The notes under the pieces: model-generated
What the model was told of the DNA's origin: nothing
Seen by the model: only the letters and a program-made list of their open reading frames with translations
Databases searched by the model: none
Position numbers and translations under genes: made by a program
Source of the DNA: JBDGYW01 sp964580055
Lineage (GTDB): Bacteria; Gemmatimonadota; Gemmatimonadetes; Gemmatimonadales; GWC2-71-9
Direction: 5' to 3'
DNA: 64,000 nt
Assembly: GCA_964580055.1 (NCBI GenBank)
Contig: CAZOJI010000016.1
Coordinates: 1 to 64,000 of the forward strand
In this document: piece after piece, positions 26,033 through 34,552 of the stretch
Numbering within the stretch: the first letter of the stretch is position 1
Layout of the letters: every line of letters starts with the position of its first letter

Positions 26033-27562
26033 ATGACTAGTAGAGAAAACCTCACGCACTCGCTCCCTACTCTCTCATGCATTGATCGCCGCTCGTTCCT
26101 GGGAGGAGCTGCCCTTGGAGCATTGACGTTGGCTTTGCCTCGGGATTCCTTCCTGCGCGCTCAAGGGGCGTTTCGGCGCGATGCTCCGAGACCCATACGG
26201 GTGTCGGGACGGGTAGTCTCCGGTAGGCGAGGAATCCGCAGGGTGGCCGTCAGCGACGGCTTCGCCGTCGTGGACAGCGACGCCGACGGCTACTTCCAGC
26301 TCGTCACCAATTCGCATCGCCCCTTCGTATCGATCTCTCTCCCGTCCGGCTATGCGATCCCCCGGAACCCGACCGGCACGGCTCTGTTCTACAGGCCGAT
26401 CGCGCCGGCGCGCGGTGACGAACTGAGCGTCTCTTTCGAGCTGGAACCTCTGCACGAATCGGACGAACGGCACGCCGCGCTGCTCCTGGCTGACATTCAG
26501 GTTCAGGACGCGGAGGAAGTCCGCATGTTCCTCGAGCAGACGGTTCCCGACGTCAAAGCTCTGGCGGGGGAGTTGGATGCTGCGGTCCACGGAATTTCCT
26601 GCGGCGACATCATGTTCGACCACTTGGAGCTCTATCCTGACTATGAGAGCGGAGTGCAGCAGATGGGTATTCCGTTCTTTCAGGTGCTCGGCAACCACGA
26701 CATGGACTATTCGTCAATGACCGACGAGATGTCCACTGTGACGTTCAGCCGGCACTTCGGTCCCCCCTACTACTCGTTCAACAGGGGGGCGGTGCACTAC
26801 GTCGTTCTCGACGATGTCTTCTGGGGTGTATCGAATTACGTCGGATACCTGACCCAAGATCAGCTCACCTGGCTGGATGCCGATCTGAGCCGTGTGGAGC
26901 CGGGAAGTCCGGTCGTGGTTTCTGCACACATCCCGATCCTGGGCAGTCGCCACCGGCGCGAGGGTAGAGAGTCGCCCAATCCCGGCATTGCTGTCGCCAA
27001 TAGAGATGCGCTCTACGAGCTTCTAGCCCCGTTCAACGCACACATCCTCACGGGCCACACTCATGAATGCGAGCACGTGTTTGAGGCAGGTACTCATGAG
27101 AACGTTGCCGGCTCGGCATCGGGCGCATGGTGGAGCGGTCCCATCTGCGGCGACGGCACTCCATCGGGATACGGCGTATACGAGTTCAATGGTGAAGGTG
27201 TGAGCTGGCGCTACAAATCGACCGGCTTCCCGTTCGAGCACCAGATGCGCGTGTACCCCCGAGGCTCCGACCCTGCGGCACCCGACGAGATCGTGGCCAA
27301 CGTCTGGAATTGGGACCCCGAATGGAGCGTTGTGTGGTACGAGGACGGCGACCGCAGGGGGGAGATGGCTCGCAGGGTCGGCCACGATCCGCTGAGTGTA
27401 GAACTTCACGAGGGTTCCGAAAAGCCGCCGCGGCGACCTTGGGTGGAGCCTTACCGCACCGGCCACCTCTTCTACGCTCCGGTTTCGCGGGATGCTGTAG
27501 ACATTCGAGTTGAAGCCACCGATCGGTTCGGTCGATCATACTCGGAGAGGTTGCCGGCCTGA
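26033..27562 (+). CDS. Tat-exported calcineurin-like phosphoesterase
   Basis: This 509-residue protein has a twin-arginine signal (DRRSFLGGAALGAL), so it is folded before export to the periplasm. An N-terminal beta-sandwich is followed by a metallophosphoesterase core with ADIQVQD (the DxQ variant), SCGDIMFD, LGNHDMDY, VSAHIPIL and LTGHTHECEH, and then a C-terminal domain at about 400-509. This is the MetallophosN/C architecture, acting on phosphate mono- or diesters with two metal ions. The ATG at 26033 gives the Tat signal. It sits 64 bases after the PhoR-like gene, which supports a role in phosphate release. Confidence 0.9.
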   Translation: MTSRENLTHSLPTLSCIDRRSFLGGAALGALTLALPRDSFLRAQGAFRRDAPRPIRVSGRVVSGRRGIRRVAVSDGFAVVDSDADGYFQLVTNSHRPFVSISLPSGYAIPRNPTGTALFYRPIAPARGDELSVSFELEPLHESDERHAALLLADIQVQDAEEVRMFLEQTVPDVKALAGELDAAVHGISCGDIMFDHLELYPDYESGVQQMGIPFFQVLGNHDMDYSSMTDEMSTVTFSRHFGPPYYSFNRGAVHYVVLDDVFWGVSNYVGYLTQDQLTWLDADLSRVEPGSPVVVSAHIPILGSRHRREGRESPNPGIAVANRDALYELLAPFNAHILTGHTHECEHVFEAGTHENVAGSASGAWWSGPICGDGTPSGYGVYEFNGEGVSWRYKSTGFPFEHQMRVYPRGSDPAAPDEIVANVWNWDPEWSVVWYEDGDRRGEMARRVGHDPLSVELHEGSEKPPRRPWVEPYRTGHLFYAPVSRDAVDIRVEATDRFGRSYSERLPA

Positions 27563-27702
27563 TTCGGTCGAGATCGGCCGATACGGTCTAAGAACGCGTG
27601 CGCTAGTCGAAGTCACTAAAAACCAATCAGTAGCAGTACGTCAAACGGGACCGCGTAGCCACCGTGTTGCGCAGGAAACTCGAGTTACCAAGATTGGAAG
27701 GC

Positions 27703-30027
27703 ATGAAGTCCAGAGCTATCCCCCTGTTTTTCAGCGTTGCGAAACTCTTCCTGTTCGCAGCGACCCTCGTAGCTCAAGACTCGGCTCACGTGGTCGTAGC
27801 AGCGACGACCGACGTCCATGGCCGTGCCTATCATTGGAACTATGTGACCGATGTTGAGGCACCCTGGGGGCTCACCAGGGTGGCCACCGTCGTCGACTCT
27901 TTGCGCAAACGCTATCCGGGTCAGGTAGTGGTTCTGGACGCGGGTGATTTGATTCAAGGCAATCCGTTCGCCCGCTACTATGCTTTTGAAAGACCCGGCG
28001 AGCCCCATCGAGTGGTCGATGCCCTCAATGCGGTCCGATACGACGTCGCTACTATCGGCAACCACGACTTCGATTTCGGTCTCGACGCGATGATGCGCGC
28101 ATTCGGCGACGCCACCTACCCGATAGTGTCGGGCAACGTCTACAGGCTGCCGCGTGACACATTTGCGTTCCAACCCGAGGCGGTCCTGTCGCGAAGCGGC
28201 GTGAGGGTTGGTGTGACCGGCTTCACTACCCCAGGTGTGATGGTGTGGCACCGAGACAAGATGGAGGGACGAGCGCACGTACGGCGGATCGTGCCGGCGG
28301 CGGACCGGGCGATGCGGCGACTTGATGCGGCTGGGGCGGAGCTCCGGATAGCGGCTGTCCATTCGGGAATGGGTCTCCAGTCGTCTTACGACACCACTGG
28401 AATCGGTCCTGAGAACGTAGCGGCCCAATTGGCGCGACTGCCGGTGAAGCCCCACGTGGTGATCGTGGGGCACTCCCACGCTCGGTTCACCGATTTGGAG
28501 ATGAACGGCGTGCACTTCTTTCAACCCTCGCCCTGGGCGCTGTCGGTCGCCGTCATACACGTGATATTGGTCCGCGACCAGGATCAGCCCTATAGGGTAG
28601 CGCGCATCGTCGGTGAAGAGATCCAGTTGGCAGACGTGAAGCCTCACCCCGCGGTGGCAGGTCGGCTGGAGAGTGCTCACCGGGCGGTGAGGGATTGGGT
28701 GGGAACGACGGTGGCGACCGTGGTCGGGGAGTGGACTGCTCAGTACGCCAGGGCGGAAGATACTCCAATCATCGATCTGGTGAACAAAGTACAGCGGCGG
28801 GCCAGTGGAGCCGAACTCTCGGCCACGCCGGCATTTGATCCGGAAGCCCGTCTAGGTCCGCATCAAGTGAGCATCCGGGACATCGCGGCTCTCTATCCCC
28901 ACGAGAACACCCTCAAGGCGGTGCTCATCGACGGCGAGACGCTGCGGCAATATCTGGAGCGGTCCGCCGAATACTTCCTGGAATACCGTGAAGGGGAGCC
29001 GATCATAAACGAGAGCGTGCCCGGCTACGAATTCGACATTGTGAGCGGGGTGGATTACACCATCGACTTGACGCGGCCGCCTGGGACGCGGATACGCCAG
29101 GTGACGTACCGGGGTGAGTTGGTGACAGCAGCCGACGTGTTCTCGATGGCGCTCAACAGCTATCGGCAGGGTGGAGGCGGTGGCTTCGAGATGCTCACGC
29201 ATCTGCCCGTGGTCTATGACCGTGGCGAGGATGTTCGAGATCTCTTGATAGAGGAGATCAGCCGAAAGGGTGTGCTGCGAACCGAAGACTACTTCAAGCC
29301 CTCGTGGAGCATTGTTCCTCGAGAAGCTGCCGAGGCCGTCAGGAACGCGTTTACTGCTCCGCAACCGGACACACCCCCCTACGCCCGCGTTCAGCCGGTG
29401 GACACGATGCCGACGGTGTTTGCAGCCGAGGACACCGCAGAACAGGAGGAACCGCGTCCGCCGGAAGCCCCGACGATCGCTGAGATGAAGTTCCCGGCTA
29501 CGATGGCTCTAGAGGAGAACCCCCTGGGGAGGCTGGTTGCCGACGCGCGCCGCAACGCCGCCAGAACACACTTCGCAATAGTGCTGAACACGGCTCTCGC
29601 CGCCGACTTGCCGGCCGGAGCAATCACAATGCACGACCTCAGAGCCGTGCTGCCGTACGACGCACAACTCACTAAACTGACCCTGACAGGGGAAGAACTG
29701 CGCAGCGTTTTGGAGCACGTTGTAGCCTCCGGGGAACCGGCGGCCCACGTTTCGGGAATGGAGGTCTGGTTCGATCCCGGCCGCGACGAGGGGCGCAGGA
29801 TACGGAGGGTGCGTTTTCCCGACGGTCGAGGCGTCAGGAGCGGTCAAACATACACGCTCGCCACGAGCACTGTTCTGGCTGCCGACACGGCAGGCTTCGC
29901 AACCGTTCAATGGCTTCCCAGCGAAGATGCCGGCCTGTCCGATGTTGAGGCACTGGCGGCGTATTTGCAGCGCCTGAGTCAGCCGGTCGAGACTCCTCGG
30001 GACATTCGATTCCATTCCACGAGGTGA
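27703..30027 (+). CDS. Periplasmic 5'-nucleotidase / cyclic phosphodiesterase with a duplicated C-terminal domain
   Basis: This protein of about 774 residues is of the UshA/CpdB family. A signal peptide (about 1-24) is followed by a metallophosphoesterase domain with TTDVHGR, DAGDLIQGNP, IGNHDFDFG and VGHSHARF. A nucleotide-binding C-terminal domain spans about 330-520 and is followed by a second, related one at about 593-750. It would hydrolyse extracytoplasmic nucleotides or 2',3'-cyclic nucleotides to nucleosides and phosphate. The ATG at 27703 fits the signal peptide; a GTG at 27664 is possible. The nucleoside transporter starts 4 bases after its stop, so the two are coupled. Confidence 0.92.
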   Translation: MKSRAIPLFFSVAKLFLFAATLVAQDSAHVVVAATTDVHGRAYHWNYVTDVEAPWGLTRVATVVDSLRKRYPGQVVVLDAGDLIQGNPFARYYAFERPGEPHRVVDALNAVRYDVATIGNHDFDFGLDAMMRAFGDATYPIVSGNVYRLPRDTFAFQPEAVLSRSGVRVGVTGFTTPGVMVWHRDKMEGRAHVRRIVPAADRAMRRLDAAGAELRIAAVHSGMGLQSSYDTTGIGPENVAAQLARLPVKPHVVIVGHSHARFTDLEMNGVHFFQPSPWALSVAVIHVILVRDQDQPYRVARIVGEEIQLADVKPHPAVAGRLESAHRAVRDWVGTTVATVVGEWTAQYARAEDTPIIDLVNKVQRRASGAELSATPAFDPEARLGPHQVSIRDIAALYPHENTLKAVLIDGETLRQYLERSAEYFLEYREGEPIINESVPGYEFDIVSGVDYTIDLTRPPGTRIRQVTYRGELVTAADVFSMALNSYRQGGGGGFEMLTHLPVVYDRGEDVRDLLIEEISRKGVLRTEDYFKPSWSIVPREAAEAVRNAFTAPQPDTPPYARVQPVDTMPTVFAAEDTAEQEEPRPPEAPTIAEMKFPATMALEENPLGRLVADARRNAARTHFAIVLNTALAADLPAGAITMHDLRAVLPYDAQLTKLTLTGEELRSVLEHVVASGEPAAHVSGMEVWFDPGRDEGRRIRRVRFPDGRGVRSGQTYTLATSTVLAADTAGFATVQWLPSEDAGLSDVEALAAYLQRLSQPVETPRDIRFHSTR

Positions 30028-30031
30028 CGGC

Positions 30032-31414
30032 ATGACTGCCCTGTGGTTGGTTCAAACCGCTGCAGAACAGCTCGCCGCCGCACGGGATGGACTCGACACA
30101 CCTTTCCCTGCGCGTCTCATGGGCCTGGCTGGAATGGCGACAATGATCGGGCTGGCCTGGCTGCTGTCAGCCGATAGGAAGCGGGTGAGCTGGCCCTTGG
30201 TGGCGAAAGGCGTCGGTCTACAGGTGGTGTTCGGGCTCTTGGTGCTCAAGACGCCGGTCGGCCGCAGTCTCTTCGAGCTGGCGAACGGTGTGTTCCTGCG
30301 ATTGCTGGGATTCGCGGAACAAGGGGCGGCGTTTCTATTCGGCAATCTCGTGCACGACAACGTTCCTGTTGGAATTCCTGCCGGGACCCCGAACGAGACG
30401 TCGGCCCTCACCTTTGGGGAGTATTGGGCCAATACGGGAGCGTCGTTCGCTTTCAGTGTTCTGCCGACCATAATCTTTTTCGCGTCGCTCGTTTCCGTGC
30501 TGTACTACCTCGGTGTGATGGAGCGCATTGTGAAAGGCATCGCCTGGGTGATGCACCGCACGATGCGAACCTCGGGTGCCGAGACTTTATCGGTTGCCGG
30601 CAACATATTCATCGGACCCACGGAGAGCCCCCTGCTCATCAAGCCCTTCGTCACCGGCATGACGAGTTCGGAGCTCAACACAGTCATGGTTGGAGGGTTC
30701 GCCACGATTGCGGGCGGCGTGATGGCCGCATATGTCGGCATGTTGTCTCCCTACTTTCCCGACATCGCCGGGCACCTTCTCACGGCGAGCGTAATGAACG
30801 CGCCCGCCGCTCTGCTCATCTCCAAGATCCTCATGCCGGAGACGGGAGAGCCTGCCACCAAATCTTCGTTGAATGTGTCCGTAGCCAAGGAGGACGCCAA
30901 TGTCATCGACGCGGCGGCCGGAGGCGCCGCTCAAGGATTGCGACTGGCCTTGAACGTCGGCGCAATGCTCATGGCGTTCATCGCGCTCATTGCCATGGTC
31001 AACGCGATCGTAGGCGGACTGGGCGGGTTGGCCGGATTCCCGGACCTTTCGCTGCAGCGAATCCTCGGTTGGGTCCTGGCGCCACTGGCATGGCTCATGG
31101 GAGTACCGTGGACCGACGCCATGGAAGTCGGGTCGCTCATGGGCATCAAGACCGTCATCAATGACTTCGTTGCCTATTTGCAGCTCGCCGGTGCCCTCGA
31201 GGCTGGCTCTACCTTGTCGCCGCGTGCGGTGATAATCTGCACCTACGCTCTTCTGGGATTCGCCAATTTCGCAACTATAGCAATCTTGATCGGCGGCATC
31301 GGGGGCATCGCCCCCGATCGCCGAGCTGACCTCAGCCGCCTCGGACTGAGGGCGATGGCCGGGGGCAACCTCGCCGCCTTCATGTCGGCTAGCTTTGCAG
31401 GGATGGTGTTGTGA
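30032..31414 (+). CDS. NupC-family concentrative nucleoside transporter
   Basis: This 460-residue inner-membrane transporter of the CNT family is driven by proton or sodium. Family segments include FFASLVSVLYYLGVMERIV, the GNIFIGPTESPLLIKPF nucleoside-binding loop, TIAGGVMAAYVGML and the NEFVAY-like NDFVAYLQLAG. About ten hydrophobic spans are visible. It would bring in the nucleosides produced by the upstream 5'-nucleotidase, with which it is tightly linked. Purine nucleoside phosphorylase lies 168 bases downstream, behind a repeat element. Confidence 0.95.
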   Translation: MTALWLVQTAAEQLAAARDGLDTPFPARLMGLAGMATMIGLAWLLSADRKRVSWPLVAKGVGLQVVFGLLVLKTPVGRSLFELANGVFLRLLGFAEQGAAFLFGNLVHDNVPVGIPAGTPNETSALTFGEYWANTGASFAFSVLPTIIFFASLVSVLYYLGVMERIVKGIAWVMHRTMRTSGAETLSVAGNIFIGPTESPLLIKPFVTGMTSSELNTVMVGGFATIAGGVMAAYVGMLSPYFPDIAGHLLTASVMNAPAALLISKILMPETGEPATKSSLNVSVAKEDANVIDAAAGGAAQGLRLALNVGAMLMAFIALIAMVNAIVGGLGGLAGFPDLSLQRILGWVLAPLAWLMGVPWTDAMEVGSLMGIKTVINDFVAYLQLAGALEAGSTLSPRAVIICTYALLGFANFATIAILIGGIGGIAPDRRADLSRLGLRAMAGGNLAAFMSASFAGMVL

Positions 31415-31464
31415 GGGCGGGGAGCGGAGCAGCACCCCGCCCCTCCAGCCCACCCAGGAGCGGA

Positions 31465-31582
31465 GAGCAGGGAGCGGAACCAATCCAGGTAATTCCAGTC
31501 CCTAGCGATTCCGAGCAACCGCCGAGGAACTCACCGTCACCACGTCCGGTCCCACTACCCGCTTACCGCCCTACCGCCCCCC
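31465..31582 (+). repeat. Dispersed intergenic element, copy A
   Basis: The first 92 bases align without gaps to 34399-34490 at about 68 of 92 positions (hand count). A C-rich CTACCGCC tail follows and ends at the GTG start of the nucleoside phosphorylase. The block just before it is rich in GGAGCGG units. Confidence 0.75.
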
Positions 31583-32410
31583 GTGACCAGCGGATCTGAC
31601 CTTTCCAAGGCGCTGGCCTCTGTTCGGGACGCGATCGCTCCTGTTGCGCCTCGGGTGGCCGTAGTCCTCGGCTCCGGTCTCGGAAGCCTGGCCGACTCCT
31701 TGGTCGGTTCCGCTCGGATCCCGTACTCGGAGATCGAAGGTTTCCCTACGACCACGGTCATCGGCCACAGCGGCGAATTGTTGGTAGGATTTCTGGAGCG
31801 GACACCGGTCCTTCTGCAGAGCGGACGATTCCACATGTACGAGGGCCATGATCCCGCGACAGTCGCGCTGCCCGTCCGCCTCTTCTCCGCGCTCGGTGTG
31901 TCGTTTCTGATCGTGACCAACGCCGCAGGCGGACTCGCCCCCTTCATGCAGCCGCCGGCATTGATGCTGATCGCGGACCACTTGAACCTGATGTGGCGTA
32001 ACCCGTTGATCGGCGGGAAAGCCGAGAGCGAGTACAGATGGCCGGATCTGGCGGACGCCTACGACCGGAACCTCAGAGTTCTTGCGACAGACGTCGCACG
32101 GGATAGGGGGATTACGCTTCACGAGGGCGTCTACGGAGGCGTACTGGGCCCCAGCTTCGAGACACCGTCGGAAATCCGAATGTTGAGGCGTGCCGGATGC
32201 GATGCCGTCGGCATGTCCACCGTCCCGGAGGTAATAACCGCGCGAGCCCGCGGAATGAAGGTCCTCGGCGTTTCCAGTATCACCAATGCCGCGGCCGGGA
32301 TCTCGAGTCGACCGATCTCGCACCGGGAAGTGCTCGAGGCCGGCCGCCAGCTCTCGGGAGACCTGGAGGTGCTCATACGCGGAGTGGTCAGGCGTCTGGC
32401 CTCCGATTGA
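31583..32410 (+). CDS. Purine nucleoside phosphorylase
   Basis: This 275-residue trimeric-type phosphorylase converts purine (deoxy)nucleosides and phosphate to free base and (deoxy)ribose 1-phosphate. Signatures are VVLGSGLGSLAD, the phosphate loop IGHSGELL, QSGRFHMYEGHDP, LIVTNAAGGL, FETPSEIRMLRRAG, VGMSTVPEVITAR and SITNAAAG. The start is a GTG with no recognisable ribosome-binding site, directly after copy A of the dispersed element. Its products feed DeoC through a phosphopentomutase, which is not present in this window. Confidence 0.94.
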   Translation: MTSGSDLSKALASVRDAIAPVAPRVAVVLGSGLGSLADSLVGSARIPYSEIEGFPTTTVIGHSGELLVGFLERTPVLLQSGRFHMYEGHDPATVALPVRLFSALGVSFLIVTNAAGGLAPFMQPPALMLIADHLNLMWRNPLIGGKAESEYRWPDLADAYDRNLRVLATDVARDRGITLHEGVYGGVLGPSFETPSEIRMLRRAGCDAVGMSTVPEVITARARGMKVLGVSSITNAAAGISSRPISHREVLEAGRQLSGDLEVLIRGVVRRLASD

Positions 32411-32481
32411 CTCGGCGCGAGGGCGCGAGCAGTCGAACCAATTCGTTCCTTGTCCGCATAAGCCATCCTGCCCGCACCGTC

Positions 32482-32532
32482 TTTGGACCTTGGACATTGG
32501 ATGTTGGACCTTGGATGTTGGCCATTGGCCCT
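32482..32532. repeat. ATTGGA-type degenerate tandem repeat
   Basis: Five or six imperfect 9-to-10-base units of the form GGAYVTT lie head to tail, ending GGCCATTGGCC. Related blocks lie at 36483-36570, 57446-57484 and 58948-59055. Confidence 0.7.
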
Positions 32533-32618
32533 TGCCCCTGTCTCCTCCTGCAACCATATCCGGCCGCACGGTGTCAGTACTAGTGAAGCCAGGAACCGCA
32601 AACGAAACGTGGGTACCC

Positions 32619-33161
32619 GTGGACGAAGAACTCTTGGTAGCGAGAGCCAGGCGAGGTGATGCAGCCGCGGAGCGGCAGCTGTTCGAGAACCATGTGGATC
32701 GGATATACCGGCTCGCCTACCGGATGACGGGCGACGACGATCAGGCGCAGGAGTTTACCCAGGAGACGTTTATACGCGCCTTCGAGCGCATCGATCAGTT
32801 CCGTGGAGACGCCGCGTTCGGTACCTGGCTCAATTCGATAGGGACGTCGGTGATCTACAACGGACTCAGGAAAGTGACGCGATTCCGGCAGCGCGAGTTT
32901 GAGTACGACGAGGTACGTGCGATCGCCCGCGAGGACAAAGATGCCGAGCCCGACCTGAAGGAGAGGTTGGCAGTGGCGATAGAGGATCTACCGGTCAAAT
33001 ATAGGATGGTGTTTTTGATGCACGATGTCGAAGGATACACCCACGAGGAAATCGGTTCGGCGCTGGGAATGCCGGCCGGAACCTCCAAAGCGCAGCTGTC
33101 GAGGGCGCGGGCGAGACTTCGTGAGTCATTGGCGGAATTTGCAGGAGAATGGGCATCATGA
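32619..33161 (+). CDS. ECF-type RNA polymerase sigma factor
   Basis: This protein of about 180 residues has sigma region 2 (RLAYRMTGDDDQAQEFTQET, then FRGDAAFGTWLNSIG) and region 4 (LPVKYRMVFLMHDVEGYT, then EIGSALGMPAGTSKAQLSRA). It directs polymerase to a small regulon. The GTG at 32619 gives a typical length; in-frame GTG codons at 32571 and 32583 cannot be excluded. The longer frame reads through repeat sequence and is not real. The stop overlaps the next start as ATGA, so the downstream protein is its likely regulator. Confidence 0.93.
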   Translation: MDEELLVARARRGDAAAERQLFENHVDRIYRLAYRMTGDDDQAQEFTQETFIRAFERIDQFRGDAAFGTWLNSIGTSVIYNGLRKVTRFRQREFEYDEVRAIAREDKDAEPDLKERLAVAIEDLPVKYRMVFLMHDVEGYTHEEIGSALGMPAGTSKAQLSRARARLRESLAEFAGEWAS

Positions 33162-34369
33162 CCGAAAGACAATTCGAGGAGTGGCTCAGGAACGCCGCAC
33201 AGGATTACAACCGTCCTCCCGAGGGGACGCCGCGGGAAGACATCTGGGCCGAGATAGATGAGGTCAGGAGTGACAGTTGGCAGAGGAGCCAGTGGCGTGA
33301 GGCCGCCTCGTGGTGGCGCCTGAGTCGCGGGATTGCCGCGACCGTGGCGCTTTGGGTGTTCCCTCTGGCCGCGGTGGGTGCCGGAGCGGCATTGGCGATC
33401 AATCACTGGGCCAGCGACGACGAGCCCGGTCTCTCCTCCATCGTGGTGGAGCATCGGCACGGGGAAGAACAGGATCAGGGGCACACCGACTGCGGCGATA
33501 TCGACACAAAGGTGGCGGCACTCAATGCTCTGCTCCAGATGGGTACCGAGCAGGCGCTACCGATTTTGACGGATGTGCTGGAACGGCGTGACGCATGTTC
33601 GGTGGAACTGCGCCGCAGGGCGGTCTTCCTCGTCTCCCAGCATGAGACGGACGAAACCGTCGATATCCTGTTCGACGCCGCGCGGACCGACCCGGACTTC
33701 GAGGTGCGGGAGCAGGCTGTGTTCTGGTTGGGTCAGATGCCGGACGTCGATGCGGTGGACGCGCTGGAGTCGATACTGGAACAGGCGGAAGATGAAGATA
33801 TCCAGAAGAAGGTGATCTTCTCTCTCTCGCAGCACGGCAGCAGGCGCGCGAACGCCATACTGCATGAATACGCGGCTGACCGTGGTGGCGCCGGGGAAGT
33901 CCGGGAGCAGGCAATCTTCTGGCTGGGTCAGGAGGGTGCCAGCGAAGACGTCGAGTTTCTGATGAATCTCTTCGACGACCTGGAGAGCGACGACCTGAAA
34001 GAAAAGGTCATCTTCTCTGTTTCACATGCATCGCACGGCGCCGCCGGCGATTGGCTCGTCGGTCTCGCAGCGGATGAGAATCAGTCTGTGGATATCAGAA
34101 AGAACGCGCTTTTCTGGGCGGGAGAAGAAGGCAATGTCGACGCGGACGATCTGCGGGACATCTACGAAGACGCCGATGAATTCGATTTGCGGGAGCATGT
34201 AATCTTCGTGCTCTCCCAGATGGATGGATCAGAAGCCGCAGCGGATGTTCTGATCGACATCGCCAAGAACGAGACCGATTCCGAGTTGCGTGACAAGGCG
34301 CTGTTTTGGCTGGGCGAGTCGGATTCCCCGAAGGCCGCGAGGTTCATTGCGGAGATGATTGGAGGGTAG
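33158..34369 (+). CDS. Anti-sigma-like membrane protein with extracytoplasmic HEAT repeats
   Basis: This 403-residue protein starts with a short cytoplasmic region (about 55 residues) and has one transmembrane span near 58-82. About eight HEAT-like repeats of roughly 35 residues follow, marked by recurring REQAVFWLGQ, KKVIFSLSQ and REHVIFVLSQ. Translational coupling to the ECF gene suggests that the N-terminus holds the sigma factor and the HEAT array senses or docks something outside the membrane. There is no zinc HxxxCxxC motif. The ATG at 33158 is preferred over 33149 because AGGAG is better spaced. Confidence 0.85.
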   Translation: MTERQFEEWLRNAAQDYNRPPEGTPREDIWAEIDEVRSDSWQRSQWREAASWWRLSRGIAATVALWVFPLAAVGAGAALAINHWASDDEPGLSSIVVEHRHGEEQDQGHTDCGDIDTKVAALNALLQMGTEQALPILTDVLERRDACSVELRRRAVFLVSQHETDETVDILFDAARTDPDFEVREQAVFWLGQMPDVDAVDALESILEQAEDEDIQKKVIFSLSQHGSRRANAILHEYAADRGGAGEVREQAIFWLGQEGASEDVEFLMNLFDDLESDDLKEKVIFSVSHASHGAAGDWLVGLAADENQSVDIRKNALFWAGEEGNVDADDLRDIYEDADEFDLREHVIFVLSQMDGSEAAADVLIDIAKNETDSELRDKALFWLGESDSPKAARFIAEMIGG

Positions 34370-34398
34370 GGAGCGCTGGGAGGGGAGCAGGCAGCAGG

Positions 34399-34530
34399 GA
34401 GCGAGGAGCGGGACCAGTCCAGGTAATGCGGGTTTCTCTCGATCCCGGACTATTGCAGGGGAACTCACCTTGACTACGTGCGGCCCCACTCACCACTTAC
34501 CACTCCCATGAATCGCCTTACCGCCCCCCC
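34399..34530 (+). repeat. Dispersed intergenic element, copy B
   Basis: This is a homologue of the element at 31465, in the same orientation. It lies between a stop codon and the next start, and the same GGAGCGG-rich run precedes it. A C-rich CTTACCGCCC tail follows. Confidence 0.75.
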
Positions 34531-34552
34531 GTCCCATTAGTATTTTCAAAGC

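Noticed and set aside
32286..32618. N-terminal extension of the first ECF sigma factor
   Set aside because: This part of the frame reads through the phosphorylase gene end and the ATTGGA repeat, and has no sigma homology.
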